The notes beneath the pieces were generated by a model that was not told the origin of the DNA, did not search any database, and saw only the letters and a list, made by a program, of their open reading frames with translations. Of a DNA stretch of 64,000 nucleotides, positions 22,820 through 34,556 are shown in pieces. This DNA is from Marsupella aquatica (lineage: Eukaryota > Marchantiophyta), in assembly GCA_973895155.1 (NCBI GenBank), contig OZ316899.1, positions 434,001-498,000 on the forward strand, written 5' to 3'. The translations under genes were made by a program, and so were the position numbers. Position 1 is the first letter of the stretch; each line of letters starts with the position of its first letter.

Positions 22820-23472
22820 TCTGACCCGTAGCCAGAGTTGCCGTAGTCCTCCACCACCTCCCTGACTTCCACTACCGATTCCCCCCGCTGCTTTCCTTGT
22901 CTTGCTGTGAACACGGCCTCTTGCCGATCATAACTCACAGGTCTATTTCCTCCTCCGGCTTCCAAGTTGTCTTCTCCCTCTATTTACCGCAAACAAGAGC
23001 TTTAGGCTGCTCTTCCTCGGCTTCGGGACTCGAGGCTCCTACATACATTCAAACCCCCGGCTCGTGTTCCGGCCTCCTTCTTTCCTTGGCTCCGATAAAG
23101 GGGTTTTCCCTCACGAGTCAGCTTAGGCCGACTTCTAGGGCAGTGTCCTGTACCGGTGCCATTGTTGTTGCCGTTGCTGTCCTCTTCTCCTTCTCCAACA
23201 ATTTCAGCAGATTCTGCATGCCTGGTTGCTGCATCGGCAAGTTTTTTGTCCTTGGCCTAAACACCTGCTCGATCGTAGGACTATCGGGCTGGTTGGGTTT
23301 CTCTGCTGTCGGCCTCTATTCCAAAACCTCCTCTGGTGCCCTTGCCTGTAGGGGAAGTACCGGGGCAAAGATCTGACTCTGGGCATACCGGCACAATAGC
23401 GGCATGTGATAGCCAAGTTGGGACACGCTTCCCTTGCCAATCACCTGCTGTTCCTCCTTCAATATCTTCTTT
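22820..23472 (-). pseudogene. G2 module B C-terminal part, left arm
   Basis: Minus-strand frames match the end of module B (SQLGYHMPLLCRYAQSQIFA) and its low-complexity tail up to NSGYGS, where a 346 bp insertion interrupts it (22472-22819). The sequence runs into the N gap at 23473. A stop in the tail (near 23110) matches the one in the right arm. Confidence 0.55.
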
Positions 23473-23572
23473 NNNNNNNNNNNNNNNNNNNNNNNNNNNN
23501 NNNNNNNNNNNNNNNNNNNNNNNNNNNNNNNNNNNNNNNNNNNNNNNNNNNNNNNNNNNNNNNNNNNNNNNN
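23473..23572. other. Assembly gap (100 N)
   Basis: Exactly 100 N, the usual placeholder for a gap of unknown size. It sits near the centre of the inverted repeat. The real distance and even the orientation of the flanks are therefore uncertain. Confidence 0.98.
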
Positions 23573-24354
23573 AGAGATGATCAATTTCTTGCGGGTAACC
23601 ATGCAGCATTGTAACTTGCCGAGGCCAGAGATTGGCAAGGCACAGGTCTACCTGGCGAGAGGCCAAACCCAAGCCGGGATTACAACGAGTACCTCCTCAT
23701 CCAACTAAAGAAGATATTGAAGGAGGAACAGCAGGTGATTGGCAAGGGAAGCGTGTCCCAACTTGGCTATCACATGCCGCTATTGTGCCGGTATGCCCAG
23801 AGTCAGATCTTTGCCCGGTACTTCCCCTACAGGCAAGGGCACCAGAGGAGGTTTTGGAATAGAGGCCGACAGCAGAGAAACCCAACCAGCCCGATAGTCC
23901 TACGATCGAGCAGGTGTTTAGGCCAAGGACAAAAAACTTGCCGATGCAGCAACCAGGCATGCAGAATCTGCTGAAATTGTTGGAGAAGGAGAAGAGGACA
24001 GCAACGGCAACAACAATGGCACCGGTACAGGACACTGCCCTAGAAGTTGGCCTAAGCTGACTCGTGAGGGAAAACCCTTTATCGGAGCCAAGGAAAGAAG
24101 AGCCGGAACACGAGCCGGGGGTTTGAATGTATGTAGGAGCCTCGAGTCCCGAAGCCGAGGAAGAGCAGCCTAAAGCTCTTGTTTGCGGTAAATAGAGGGA
24201 GAAGACAACTTGGAAGCCGGAGGAGGAAATAGACCTGTGAGTTATGATCGGCAAGAGGCCGTGTTCACAGCAAGACAAGGAAAGCAGCGGGGGGAATCGG
24301 TAGTGGAAGTCAGGGAGGTGGTGAGGACTACGGCAACTCTGGCTACGGGTCAGA
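23573..24354 (+). pseudogene. G2 module B, right arm
   Basis: Starts inside the domain at the EMINFLRVTM position right after the gap, then RPEIGKAQVYLARGQTQ (frameshift), ILKEEQQVIGKGSVSQLGY, MPLLCRYAQSQIF and the low-complexity tail. Several frameshifts and a TGA near 24058 make it noncoding as given; some of these may be sequencing errors. It is interrupted at 24355 by the 346 bp insertion. Confidence 0.55.
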
Positions 24355-24700
24355 CGTCGCTTCTCCATGGCCTTGCTGAATCCCCTTCGACCCTCTCGTT
24401 TATGCTACTCGCGCCACCTTCGGCCCTCTCGCATATCGCTCAGCCGAAGTCTGGTGCCTACGGATCCTGGCGACATCTTGCTTTCAGTTCTTTTTTTAAT
24501 CGAAAAAGCGACGTAAGTTTATAAAAAGTAAAAAAATACTTATCTTTTTCGAATTTCCGTGAAATAAGCGTTTCAGTAAAAGCGCAAAGGGCTTTACGAA
24601 CGAGCTTTCCAGAGCCCGAGGATCGGATAGCCGCCGCCGGATGCAGGGAAATCCGCCTGTCAAACGTAACGAAGTAAAAAAACTGACAAAAGGAAGAACT
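24355..24700. repeat. 346 bp insertion with internal hairpin (copy in left arm 22472-22819)
   Basis: Other copies read GGCTACGGGTCGGACCATCATG (18194-18215). Here ~346 bp separate GGGTCAGA from GACCATCATG. The insert is compositionally different, with an AT-rich core. It contains an imperfect palindrome around 24498-24552 with arms TCGAAAAAG / CTTTTTCGA. It may be a MITE-like insertion. A GA dinucleotide flanks it; no longer target duplication is visible. Confidence 0.6.
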
Positions 24701-26459
24701 GACCATCATGTCCCAGGAGTAAGGACCTGTGGCCGTTTCATCCCCATGCTTCCAAGAGTAGTTTGAGGGGACCCCACCCAGTAGAGCAGCCCAGAGTATC
24801 CCCCACCAGATGTTGCTCCCCCGAGATTCGACGAGATAAAACAAACGGCACAGGAGTTTCAGGAGCGACTCAAGGAAGCAGAAGAGGCAGCCTTGGCTAG
24901 GGAGAAGGATTTACCTGGGGGAGAATGGCCAGAGGACATCTGGCGGCTTGCAGAAAGACGGGGCAGCCCTCCAGCCACAATAGAAGAAATAAGGAAGGCG
25001 ACTTGGGAACAAAGGCCGCGGTGGTTGATGCCGATGACTACTACTCACTCCACCTATGCTAAAGAAAGAGCCATGGAGTACGGGGAGATGTGTGGGGAAC
25101 TTGCGCTCAACATCTTAGGGGAGGAGTTGGAGCAAGGACCTTTTTTCCAGAGAGAGATGTTGGAAAAATTGCCGATTGGAAGAAGCGGTGGCTTTGGAAA
25201 GAAGAAAGAAGGACAAGGTCATCCAATGGCTTCGAGAGAAGGAAGCCAAGGTAGAGGACCTAAAGGCGGCCAAGAAAGCCCAAGATGAGCTGCGGATTAA
25301 GTGGCATGAACTAAAAATCATGCAGGGGCAGCTGGATACCGCTCAGTCTGATAATCAGATTATCAAGGATAAACTGACTCGGACCCAAGGGAGTTGGCCG
25401 ATGCGGTCAAGGAAAGGAGAAGTGGAAGCAAGAGCCGAGGGATGCAAAGGAGGCCCACATAGCAACCAACAATTGGCCATGGCGGAGACCCAGAGGAGGG
25501 AGAGGGCATTGAAGGGGGAGCTCAAGGATATCCGTGGAGCCCTTGAACAGAAGGAGGCCGAGTTAGGGAAATCCTATCAAGGGATTATTGTGCTGCAGCA
25601 GGAGCTTGCATCCCTGACGGCCAGCTTCAAGGCCGACCTGCATGAGAAAGACGACCAGCTCGATCAGACTTATGCCAAGATGAACAAGATGGAGTCTGAG
25701 GTCGTGACAAAGCTTGACAAGGAGCTGAGAGCAACCCAGGAGGAGAGGCTACCTTAAAGAAGGGATTGGAGGAAGCCCAGAAGGAATTGGAGGAAGCCCA
25801 AAAGGAGTTGGAGGAGGCGCGGAAGACCTAGACGAAACGCACGAGGAGTTGGAAGAAAGCACAAGGAAGATGGAGAACTTATAGCGACGGGGCGACAACC
25901 AAACGAAGTGGCTGAAGAAACAAGCCGCAGTATTTAAGTGCTTGGCTTCATTAGTTCCAACTCCAAGTGGGGCAACCAAGTGCCAGGGGTAGTATCGGCC
26001 GAAGGACAAGCCGCGACACTCGCACCGGTGCCGGAAGTAAGTGGCAAGGGGAAGGGACCAGCTGCCAAAACAGGGAAGAAGAAGAAGCAAAAACCTTCTG
26101 GGTCAGGAAGTAACACGGCTTCTCATGCCATCGTGACCACGAAGGAGAACCGGCACCACCTCAGGCAGGGTCACGGCAGAGGATCCACTATCCTAGAAGG
26201 CGGGGATAGCAAAGCTGAGGCCAGGACAGTTAGTGATGAAGTCGGGGTATTGGATCCACCACTAGAGCATGTCGGGGAGGCCGTACCCGTATTAGAGGCC
26301 GTGGCCGATGCTGAGGCTGAAGCCGAGGGCGAACCTAGTCATGCTGATGGAGAGTTGACTCGGTCTGGGGCAGGTAATCTGTCAAAAGACAGACCTCCAG
26401 CAGTGGCTGCGGAGGAAGCATTGGGGGCGTCCATTGAGGATCAGACACCGCTACCATGA
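24701..26459 (+). pseudogene. G2 coiled coil and basic C-terminus, right arm and beyond
   Basis: Continues the protein after the insertion: HHVPGVRTCGRF, then stops in the linker (about 24760-24790), PPDVAPPRFDEIKQ, the coiled coil (24893-25757, shifted at about 25175 and 25400), repeats of the KELEEAQ type (about 25770-25830), and finally a 173-codon C-terminal frame (25938-26459) with GKKKKQKPSGSGS, an acidic stretch (EAVADAEAEAEGEPS) and GAGNLSKDRPPAVAAEEALG before the stop. This is the only copy in the window that shows the C-terminus continuously. No enzyme domain. Confidence 0.6.
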
Positions 26460-26938
26460 CGGTGGTGGAGGGCCGCTCCTTTTGAGGAGGGCGGACGTGA
26501 AGGGAGGAGCGTGAGTGGGCAGGGCGGGCTCAAATCTCCAAGTTTAGACTTAGGATCAGGACCAAGAGGCGGCCTTGACACTTAGATTAGTGGGATTGCG
26601 GATCCGCTAGAAGGTAAGAGCAACACTTGTGCTCCTACCTCATTGTGCATAGGTAGATTACAGTTAGGATAGATTAGGCTTACGCTGCAAGGAATTAGGC
26701 GGATCCACTGCCATGATAAGTACCTGGGCAGCGGGGAGTTGAAGGCCTTCTTCCTTAGCAAGTTTTTAGTGCACCAGCAGGGCTGGGATCACGTAGTAAA
26801 AGAAGCTCCCGGTTAGTTTTACTGTGACACTTGTGTATATTCATGTTCCGCATGCCTAAGAGATGAATAGAGTTGGCCTCACGGCTTAGTTCGCAGATCT
26901 TTTGTATGAGAAGTACTGTTTGTATGGCAAATGCATGG
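26460..26938 (+). other. 3' noncoding region of gag-like family G2
   Basis: Follows the G2 stop codon and aligns with the reverse complement of 9420-9940. It is interrupted at 26938/26939 by the LTR of a minus-strand Ty3 element: the counterpart near 9448-9455 continues past GCATGG with a different sequence. This makes the Ty3 insertion younger than the G2 element. Confidence 0.6.
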
Positions 26939-29900
26939 TGTCAGACCCTCGCTTCTAAGCTAATAAGCCTTATTGTACTAAAAGCTTGCACTTGATAGCT
27001 CTTTATCACCAGGAACTACGGGAGGGACGCTCCATAAGAAGGAACTACCTCTATTTCCATTAAGCCGTTGCTTCTCCTTGAGACTATGCAGATGTATTTG
27101 GTTTCCGTCACCAGAAATGGGTATTCTTTGGTTTCCACCGCTGGAAATGTCCCCCTACCCAGCAAGACAACTAATCTAGGTCTCCCCTACCCAAAGAGAA
27201 GACTTCTGGACTCACAAAGATCATATGAGCAACATGCTAGACCACAAGGGCCTCAAGATTTCAGATGAGTGCACATCAACAATTTCTATCCCAGAAACGC
27301 GCTGAACTTCATAAGCATTTCAAAGGAAGTACATGGGTAGGTTGTCACTACCTACTTGCTATACTTTAGCTTCTTCAACTCCTACTACTTAACACTATGG
27401 TCCTTTCAAGCCTCAAGGCATACACTTGAGTTCTAGTACCCCTAGAACATCTACCTTAGTTCCCCTAAGGTCTCTTAGTGCTACTCCTTGATTCTCCATA
27501 CTTGGATGCACACAAAGTAACTCACACCAACTTAAGTATTCCTTGCTTGGCTCCAACTCATCACAAAGTCCAAACCACCCCAAAGGCCAGCAAGTGACTC
27601 ACCACTAAAACAAAGACCAGCCCACCTTTCAAGGGGGGTCAAAGATCCTTACTTATCCTCCTAACTATCTCACTAACTCACTTGTTTGTCTTACCTAACT
27701 AATGAGCTAGTTGGTGGCCTTTTGAAAGCCTAAATCAACTCCTTGATTTCAGCCCTTCATTCAGGTCCACCTCACCTCCTGACTTGGCTGTCCTATCCCT
27801 CCAAAGCAGGGACTAAGTCAGCCTCCAAAGTATAGTCATTCATATCTACCAAATAGCTCTAAAAATAGTAGAGGGATCAACTTCCAATGGCCCTCCAAGT
27901 TCCTCCAAAGTCTCCATGTAACTCAGGTCCCTAGGTACCCTCCATGTTGGCTTTAAGGACTCCACTCCTTAACCTCCTTATTCCTGGACTCCAGAACCAG
28001 CCTAGGTCCCCTTGAAATGAAAGAGCCCTTCTCCAGGCCTCACCCATCCGATTAGGGCCTTGTGAATGACCCAAGCATGGTACTTCCTTACTGTACTGGT
28101 TAGTGGCTTGGTAATCTGGTTGTCCTCTCTGAAATGCTTGAGGTACACCTTGGTGAAAGCCCTCAGATTTGAACCTCTGCCCCTCTTGTCCACCTTTGAG
28201 CAAGCTAGGTATTGGGCCAGCCAAATGTTGGGGTCAGCATGTGTTCTCCCATGCTTACTCCACAAGGTGAACTTAGCCTTGTGGACCAGGGGAGGAAAAT
28301 GCTGATCAGGCAGCCCTCTTGGATCAGGAACTCTGGGATCAGCCATGCACTTTGATTGTAGTCCCACTTGACCTCCTTTTAGAGTGTAACTACGATCAAA
28401 ACCTCTCAAGTAGCCAGCAAAATCAAACTGTTATAGAACCTGATTTCCAGGAGAATCTTAATGAACTCCCAATCCTCCTAGCTCGTGCCAGCCTCTAGAC
28501 ACCGTCAATAGCTTTCCAATGCATTTAAAAGTACTCCGATTGAGTCTAAACTGAGCGAGTTATTCAGGTTTCAGCAGAACCCATCAATATCATCACTTTA
28601 AACTAGGGTCAGCCTTATCTCAAGGCTTAGTTACTTGTGTAAACTCGGTTTGCCTGACCCTGCCTGTGTAAACTCAGGTGTATAAAGCCAAATAGTAACC
28701 CCGTGAGACTACAAACGTAAAGGCCCAGTACTCCTGTGAAATATAAGCCCTGGTCTTGACAGTAAGTGCATGGGTGAACGGAGAGAAAGAACTCATGGAC
28801 ATAGGAGAATGAATGCTTCCAATCTATGGCAGAGTCGACTGCCTGATTCAGTTTGGAGCAAGGAGAGAACTAAGCTAGAACTTAGAGAACTGAACTTGTT
28901 TGAAGGGATTGTGGGTTATTTGAAGGAAGTCTAGCCAGTGCTTCCGTTCAGAGCAGCCCTTCATTCTCACGAAAATATCTCCCTTCCGTGTGTTCTTCTC
29001 TCGACTGTCGGTTGACCTTGGTAGCATTCAATTCTTGAGTCCAAAGAGCAGCCATTCTAATTTCAGAAATATCTCTATGGACTTGATCCTGCATTCAATT
29101 CTTGAGTCCAAAGAGCAACCATTCTAATTTCAGAAATATATCTATGGACTTGATCCTGCATTCAATTCCTGAAGTTAAGGGCCACAACTCAGATTTCTTG
29201 TCAATCGCCCTAGCTGAGGAAATGGTCTTCTAGCTGTCCACTGTGCCACCTTGAAGTTCCCCTGTAGAAGGTGCAAGTTGATTCGCCTGAAGAGCCCCCT
29301 TGTTAGCAGTCGATGACTTCTCCTTTCTGTAAAATATTCTCTCTGATTCAGAAATTTCAATCTTCTCTATTAATTTCCCTTCCAGCCTTTGCTTTCCCTT
29401 CGATCTCCTCCTTTAATTCGTGCTCCAGGATTTCCTCTTCTAGTTCAGGTCTTCTGATTCTCCTTGAGCCCAACATTCCAGCCCAGTTCTTCTTACTTGA
29501 TTTGGTGGAGTATTGGCTCTCCATTCAGCCGCAGCGTTGAGCTCCATTCTCCTTTCAATTTTACTTTGATTTTGCTCTATTGAATTCTGGGCTCGACACC
29601 TGGCCTTAGCTAGCTTTTTAACATTGTAACCCTGCCCTTTACAGATGTAAATGAGTCCACCACGTTTCTCTACGCAGCTGAATTACCCCTTTGTATGCAC
29701 AAAGAACATTCCTCTCTATAAGTCTCCCTTTAAGTGCTACTTATGGCATTTAACATTAGCCATCTTCGCCTATAGCTCAAAATTCACTCATAAAGAAAAA
29801 AACTATTATGAACATACTCCTGGCTTTCCTAGTCCTAGGGCTTCCTAAAACAATTCTTAGAATTGATATATAACTAAACTTGGCTTTTCTATAATTGTTC

Positions 29901-30420
29901 AAAGTCTGCAATCCGTCATACTTCATAGCTACTTTTACAGAATTCAGACCACTCCCAAAAAGTATCTATAAGTCCAAAACTAGGTTTAGTAATTCTAAGG
30001 GATAGTGTTAGGTATAGTAACACCATGGCCAGCCTTCAAAATACATTTGTTGCTCTCTGGCTATTTCCCCTAGGTCCTGCAAGTTGGCTATTTTAAGTTT
30101 TGTTCCACTGTAAATAGCTTCTAATTGAACAATCGAAATGACTTGCACTTTTACAAGGGTTCTCCGGGGCCTGCCTAGAACCTTCAGAAAAAATCTCAGC
30201 TTAAATTACAAACTCTAAGGATCTGATTACCTATCTAATCCACTGTTAAGTTAACCATGGTTTAAACTAATGAAACTTTCTTACTCTGCTTTACTAAAGA
30301 GAGTTTACTTCAGTTTCACTTCTACTTCCCATTCATTTACAGGCATAATATGCTTACTTAGAACAAAAAAGAAAAAATCTAACCTAAAACTAATTTAACC
30401 CACTAATTGAGCGGCTCACA
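26939..30420 (-). repeat. 3' LTR (3,482 bp) of minus-strand Ty3 element
   Basis: On the minus strand it starts TGTGAGCCGC (30420) directly after a polypurine tract (GACGGGGGCTA, about 30421-30431) and ends GAGGGTCTGACA at 26939, so TG...CA ends are present. CATGG (26934-26938) would be the outer target duplication copy; the other copy is lost with the 5' end. The part at 30240-30060 resembles the other Ty3 LTRs in the window. A frame at 28409-28002 (minus, 135 codons) is not recognised and not called. Confidence 0.75.
29025..29158. repeat. 67 bp tandem duplication within LTR
   Basis: Two adjacent 67 bp copies (29025-29091 and 29092-29158) beginning CATTCAATTCTTGAGTCC differ at two positions. 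A third, partial copy starts at 29159. Confidence 0.9.
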
Positions 30421-31749
30421 TAGCCCCCGTCTCAATTGTGAAGCGTCCTTGCAAACACTAAACTCCCATGTGATACTTCTTGAGCCGATCAAAGTGTACC
30501 CTGACTGGATAAACTTCACCCTCCAACGTTGCCAGTTGGACTGAGCCATTCTGAAAAACAGTATGCACAATGTATGGCCCCAACCAGCGAGTATGAAGCT
30601 TACCCGGGAAATGGACATAGCGAGAATCATATAGCAAGACCAAGTCACCAGTATGTAGTGCGGTGGGCTTGATCTTCTTGTCATGATATTTCTTTGCAAG
30701 CTGCCGGTGATGCTCCAAGCGCTCGTTGGCATGCTCCCTAGTCTCCTCCAATCTCTCCAGTTGGCATGTTCTCTCCCTTAGACTTGAACCCGCCGGCATT
30801 CTATCTTCCAAAGTGACTCTCAAGGAAGGCACTTCAAATTCAACCGGTACAATTAGAGCGTGTTGTCCAAAAATCAGGAAGTATGGCGTCTGACCTGTTG
30901 TGATCTTGTAGGCCAGGTTGTAAGCATATACCGCCGAATAGAGCTTGACGTCCCAATCAGTCTTGTGAGATGCCACTGTCTTGTTGAGAATTTTGCCAAT
31001 GATTCCATTAGCTCTTTCTGTCAGACCACTAGCCTTCGAATGATAAGGAGTGGTCTTCCGGTGCTTCACCCAGTACTGGTTGGTAAGCTCCTCGATAGTT
31101 GTATTCAAGAAATGGGTCCCCCGATCACTCACTAGTTCTAAGGGTGGTCCAAATCTACATAAAATCTGCTCATATAGAAATCTGGCCATTGTTTTGGCAT
31201 CGTCCCTTGCTGTTGGTCTAGCTTCTACCCACTTGGTAGCATAATCAGTAGCTAGCAAGATGTATCTATTCTTGCGACTCTGAGTGACTGGGGTGATTGG
31301 ACCAATGAAGTCAATACCCCACTTCTCAAAAGGAGCTAGAGGCAAAATTGGAGTAAGAGGATGATGTTGCGAGAAAGCTGGTTTACCTGTCTGTTGGCAG
31401 GGGTCGCAAGCCCTGATAAACAATTGAACATCCTTGTGCAAAGTAGGCCACCAATAACCAGCATCCATGACCTTCCTTGATGTGGTTGCTGCTGCAAAAT
31501 GTCCTCCGGCCTCTTCTTCATGTAAAGCTCTTATCACTACCTCTACTTCGTTCTTCTCCAAGCATCTCCTGATCGTTCCATCAACTCCTTCCTTGTGTAG
31601 CACTCCCTTGATCAGCATGTAGGGTCTGGTCTTTCTCAAAAAGACAGCAGCAACCTCTTGGTTCATCTCCCTTGGCATCCTTGCCGAGGATAGAAACTCG
31701 ATGATATCCTTAATACCAGGTTGGCGGGTTGAGATTGACTTGGAACAAG
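30421..31749 (-). pseudogene. Ty3/Gypsy integrase and C-terminus, minus strand
   Basis: A 406-codon uninterrupted frame (31678-30458) covers the integrase with its zinc-binding region (HEEEAGGH...CDPCQQTGK), the catalytic triad (WGIDFIGP, SDRGTHF, SGLTERAN; 35 residues between the second Asp and the Glu) and the C-terminal HTRWLGPY module. Upstream the frame is cut at 31749 by the 3.19 kb insertion and continues at 34939. The integrase part looks intact, but the element as a whole is not: the insertion, an RT stop and a missing 5' end disable it. Confidence 0.85.
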
Positions 31750-32735
31750 TGTGGTAGAGTGGTCAGACCGTTAAAGAACACTTTAACCTCTAAAGACCTG
31801 AATTCGTTCCCTGTAAGAGTGAATGAAAAGCAAATTGGTACTAAAAAGATCAAATAAGATGTTGATTTGGCATAACCTCACCAAGGAGTTCTCTCTCCTG
31901 AGGATTGATAGTAATCAATGCACAAAAACTAATAATAAAAGAAAGGCATGGAAAAGGACTAGTAAGAATGTCTTATCAATTGACTCATGAGAAGAGATGA
32001 TGGAAAATGACGATCCCCAGCAAATCAATAGGATTCTGGATTTTTAAGATTCAGAACGCAACAGAGCTCATAACATGGTCGAATTAGAATAGACATCAAA
32101 CATTAACTAGAAATTGACATGGAGATCTAGCTATCAAACCAAGAATTCTTTCTGGTCAACAAATGTGACGGTACTAGAATGCTTGAATTGGTATCTTCTC
32201 ACACAAAGATTTCTAGATTGTCAAATTGATATCTTCTCAATCAAATTTAGATAATTACTCATGGGAAAGGAAACATTCCATTTCGACTACTGGAACAGCA
32301 AGAGTTCAATGCTACCTAGAATCCATATGAGTAATTCAAATCAAAATCCAACTTCAAAGTATGATGGTAAAATTTCTAAGTATTAACTTCTCAGAAGAAG
32401 GAGTCTGCAGTTCTGCTCACAACAGGTCAAGGCTCAATAGGAGCACCTGAGGAGGAGCTTCTATGCTTCCAACAGAAACTGAGAACTAAAGAAAAATGAA
32501 TCTGTGTTCCTCCAAAGATACACAAAGGAAGGATCCCAAAAGTCACAAAGTGTCATTTCCGGTTTTCGTGGAAGAAAAATTAACTATCAATAAAAATCCG
32601 GAAATGAGAACAAAGGAAAATCCAAAAATGGATGTAAGGCAAAATCAGGATTTTGATTTCCGGTTCTACTACTAAATCCGGATTTAGATCCTAGTCGGAT
32701 CCGGAAATGCTAACTAACTAACTAAAACAACTAAT

Positions 32736-34556
32736 CTACTGAGCATCATCAACTACATCTACTCTAACTGACTCATGTGTAAGATCAACTGGACTAGCAA
32801 GTTTCAGAGGAGTAGATGTAACTAAACTCGCAGTAGCCTCCAAGTCCTTCAAATCAAAAGGTGTTCCCCGTGTTGGACTGATAGTCGGAGGTGACACTGA
32901 CGGAAAACGGAACTCAACCTTCTCAAATCCGGGTGGAGTGCCTCCTGCTTCATTTTCCTCTTGCAACACCGGAGATGTTCTGGATTCCGGAATCCGGATT
33001 CTGGGAGGAGTCAACATGGACTTTGCATCCAAAATCACTTTCTCCATTTGCTCAAACGTTTCGGAAATCTTCTTGGCAAAGCGGTTATTGCACTCAATAA
33101 CCTTAACAAGGGTGCCTGGGTTGGCTGTCGCTAAATATTTATCTATCAGGTTAGCTTCCAACAAGCTCAGGACTGGTACAAGAAGTGCTTCCTGAATACT
33201 GGTAACTGCAGCATTCAGTAGTTTTCGGATCTTCAGGTGTTCCTCCAACTTCTTCTGTGCAACATCCAACTGGTCCACCAAAGAGTCAATCTTCTGTCTG
33301 TCCTTGAAGGCCTGATCCTCCAAGTCCCAGATCCGCTTCTTAGCTTGACTCTTGATTACCATGTCCAGAGTGGAAACGATGACAACCGGGCTGCAGTTGA
33401 GCATCTCAGCAACCGTCCCAACAAGGTCCTCAAGTTGTTTTGTCTTTCCGGCCGCACTCTCCAAGAAAATCCGGACATGCTCCAACTCTGCTGATGCCAT
33501 CCACTTTGAACTGGGGGTCACACCCGGAAGACTTTCTCTACTTTTTGGTCCCCGGACAGGTTCCGGAACTTCAACAGGATCCGGTTCCGGACTCTGCACA
33601 AATTTCTTCTGTGTCCTGGGAGGTCGCACTTCCACAACCGGTTCTTCTTCCGACTCAGTCCCTTCAGATGGTTGTCGATCCGGATCTTTGAGTTGGGCTA
33701 ACATGGCTTGATTCTCATACTCCTCCGCTTCTTCATCTGTAAGAATCTGGTCCATCGCGTAAATATTGGCTAGATAGCAAGAAAGGGATGTGGGAGTCTT
33801 CAAATGAAGATTCCGGACCTGGTTGGCTATAACTTCCTCCAAAACTTTGGCCCAGGAAATCTTCTTCTCCCCTATGTAAGAAGCAGCAATAGTATTTCCA
33901 ATCCGGATTGTAACTTGTCGAGGCTTGGCAGGGGAAAGAAGTGGAAGCAAAAAGGACAGAACGTCGTAAAACTCCTTATTACAGCACTGGGACACCTTCC
34001 AACCGTCTTTCGGATCCACTTCACCATCAAAATAGTTATCTGCAAAGGAATTCTTGGAGGTCAGGAAGCCTTCTCCTTTCAAAGGCACATCCAAGAGTGA
34101 AGAGATTACTGCCGCAGTCCACTTTTCCGGTTTGGCTCGAATAGAATCCGGAAATTCCGAAGCAAGGGTCGTACAATTCCGGACCTCCTTCACAAATACT
34201 GCACTCTGGTAGCCCCATGGCAACTCCATCAACTTTGCACAACCCATGGTCTCAAGGTTCTTTTGCAAGCGGTCCTTCCTCGCCAAATCCGTGGGAATCT
34301 CCGGTCGGAGTGGCTTTTCATTCACAATCACTGTCCACTCCTTGGTCGTTCGCTTTGGTAGCGTCTGGATTCCGGATTTGTCCGGGGAAAAATCCGGATC
34401 CTTTCTCTTCACCATAATGAGAAGATGGAGAGAAAGAACCAAATTAAAATCCTTCCAAAAACCGGAATTCCCAAATCCGGAAATCTCAATCAAGTCGCAA
34501 ACTTCCCCTCTCAATCGAACGATCACCCACTTCCCCTGTAACCAACTTCCTTTCAA
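32736..34556 (-). CDS. 606-codon gag-like/unknown protein of the 3.19 kb insertion
   Basis: Uninterrupted frame. The internal ATG at 34415 (MVKRKDPDFSPDKSG, 559 residues) is a more natural start, because the 47 residues before it show no conservation pattern. Residues ~60-290 resemble the PF20167-like plan: PWGYQSAVFVKEVRN, AVISSLLDVPLKGEGFL, LSFLLPLLSPAKPRQVTIRI, ISWAKVLEEVIANQV, TPTSLSCYLANIYAMDQIL. An acidic/proline linker follows (EEEPVVEVRPPRTQK), then helical segments with coiled-coil character (~375-520; LEDQAFKDRQKIDSLVDQLD), and a disordered C-terminus. No RT, integrase or transposase motif. Long intact coding in a mobile element suggests recent activity or selection. Function unknown; a structural, nucleic-acid-packaging role is inferred. 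Confidence 0.65.
   Translation of the reverse strand: MKGSWLQGKWVIVRLRGEVCDLIEISGFGNSGFWKDFNLVLSLHLLIMVKRKDPDFSPDKSGIQTLPKRTTKEWTVIVNEKPLRPEIPTDLARKDRLQKNLETMGCAKLMELPWGYQSAVFVKEVRNCTTLASEFPDSIRAKPEKWTAAVISSLLDVPLKGEGFLTSKNSFADNYFDGEVDPKDGWKVSQCCNKEFYDVLSFLLPLLSPAKPRQVTIRIGNTIAASYIGEKKISWAKVLEEVIANQVRNLHLKTPTSLSCYLANIYAMDQILTDEEAEEYENQAMLAQLKDPDRQPSEGTESEEEPVVEVRPPRTQKKFVQSPEPDPVEVPEPVRGPKSRESLPGVTPSSKWMASAELEHVRIFLESAAGKTKQLEDLVGTVAEMLNCSPVVIVSTLDMVIKSQAKKRIWDLEDQAFKDRQKIDSLVDQLDVAQKKLEEHLKIRKLLNAAVTSIQEALLVPVLSLLEANLIDKYLATANPGTLVKVIECNNRFAKKISETFEQMEKVILDAKSMLTPPRIRIPESRTSPVLQEENEAGGTPPGFEKVEFRFPSVSPPTISPTRGTPFDLKDLEATASLVTSTPLKLASPVDLTHESVRVDVVDDAQ

Larger units (their letters stand above)
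21258..25910. repeat. Large inverted repeat, ~2.2 kb arms, with N gap at centre
   Basis: The left arm (about 21258-23472, minus orientation) and right arm (about 23706-25910, plus orientation) are near-identical reverse complements. Both contain the module B tail, a 346 bp insertion and the coiled-coil region. The symmetry centre is about 23587, next to the 100-N gap. Several arm differences are one-base homopolymer indels: TTTGCCCCGG versus TTTGCCCGG, AAGGGGAG versus AAGGGAG, GAAAAATGCC versus GAAAAATTGCC. Confidence 0.9.

Noticed and set aside
28002-28409. 135-codon minus-strand frame in the 3.48 kb LTR
   Set aside because: No family resemblance and located inside an LTR; open by chance as far as can be seen.
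31750-31830. tRNA-like sequence (GTGGTAGAGTGGTCAGACC, then TTAAAG-AACA-CTTTAA hairpin, then GAATTCGTTCC)
   Set aside because: The A-box part is reasonable, but the B-box match is weak, the acceptor stem does not close, and the sequence is the very end of the 3.19 kb insertion. Not called as a tRNA or SINE.
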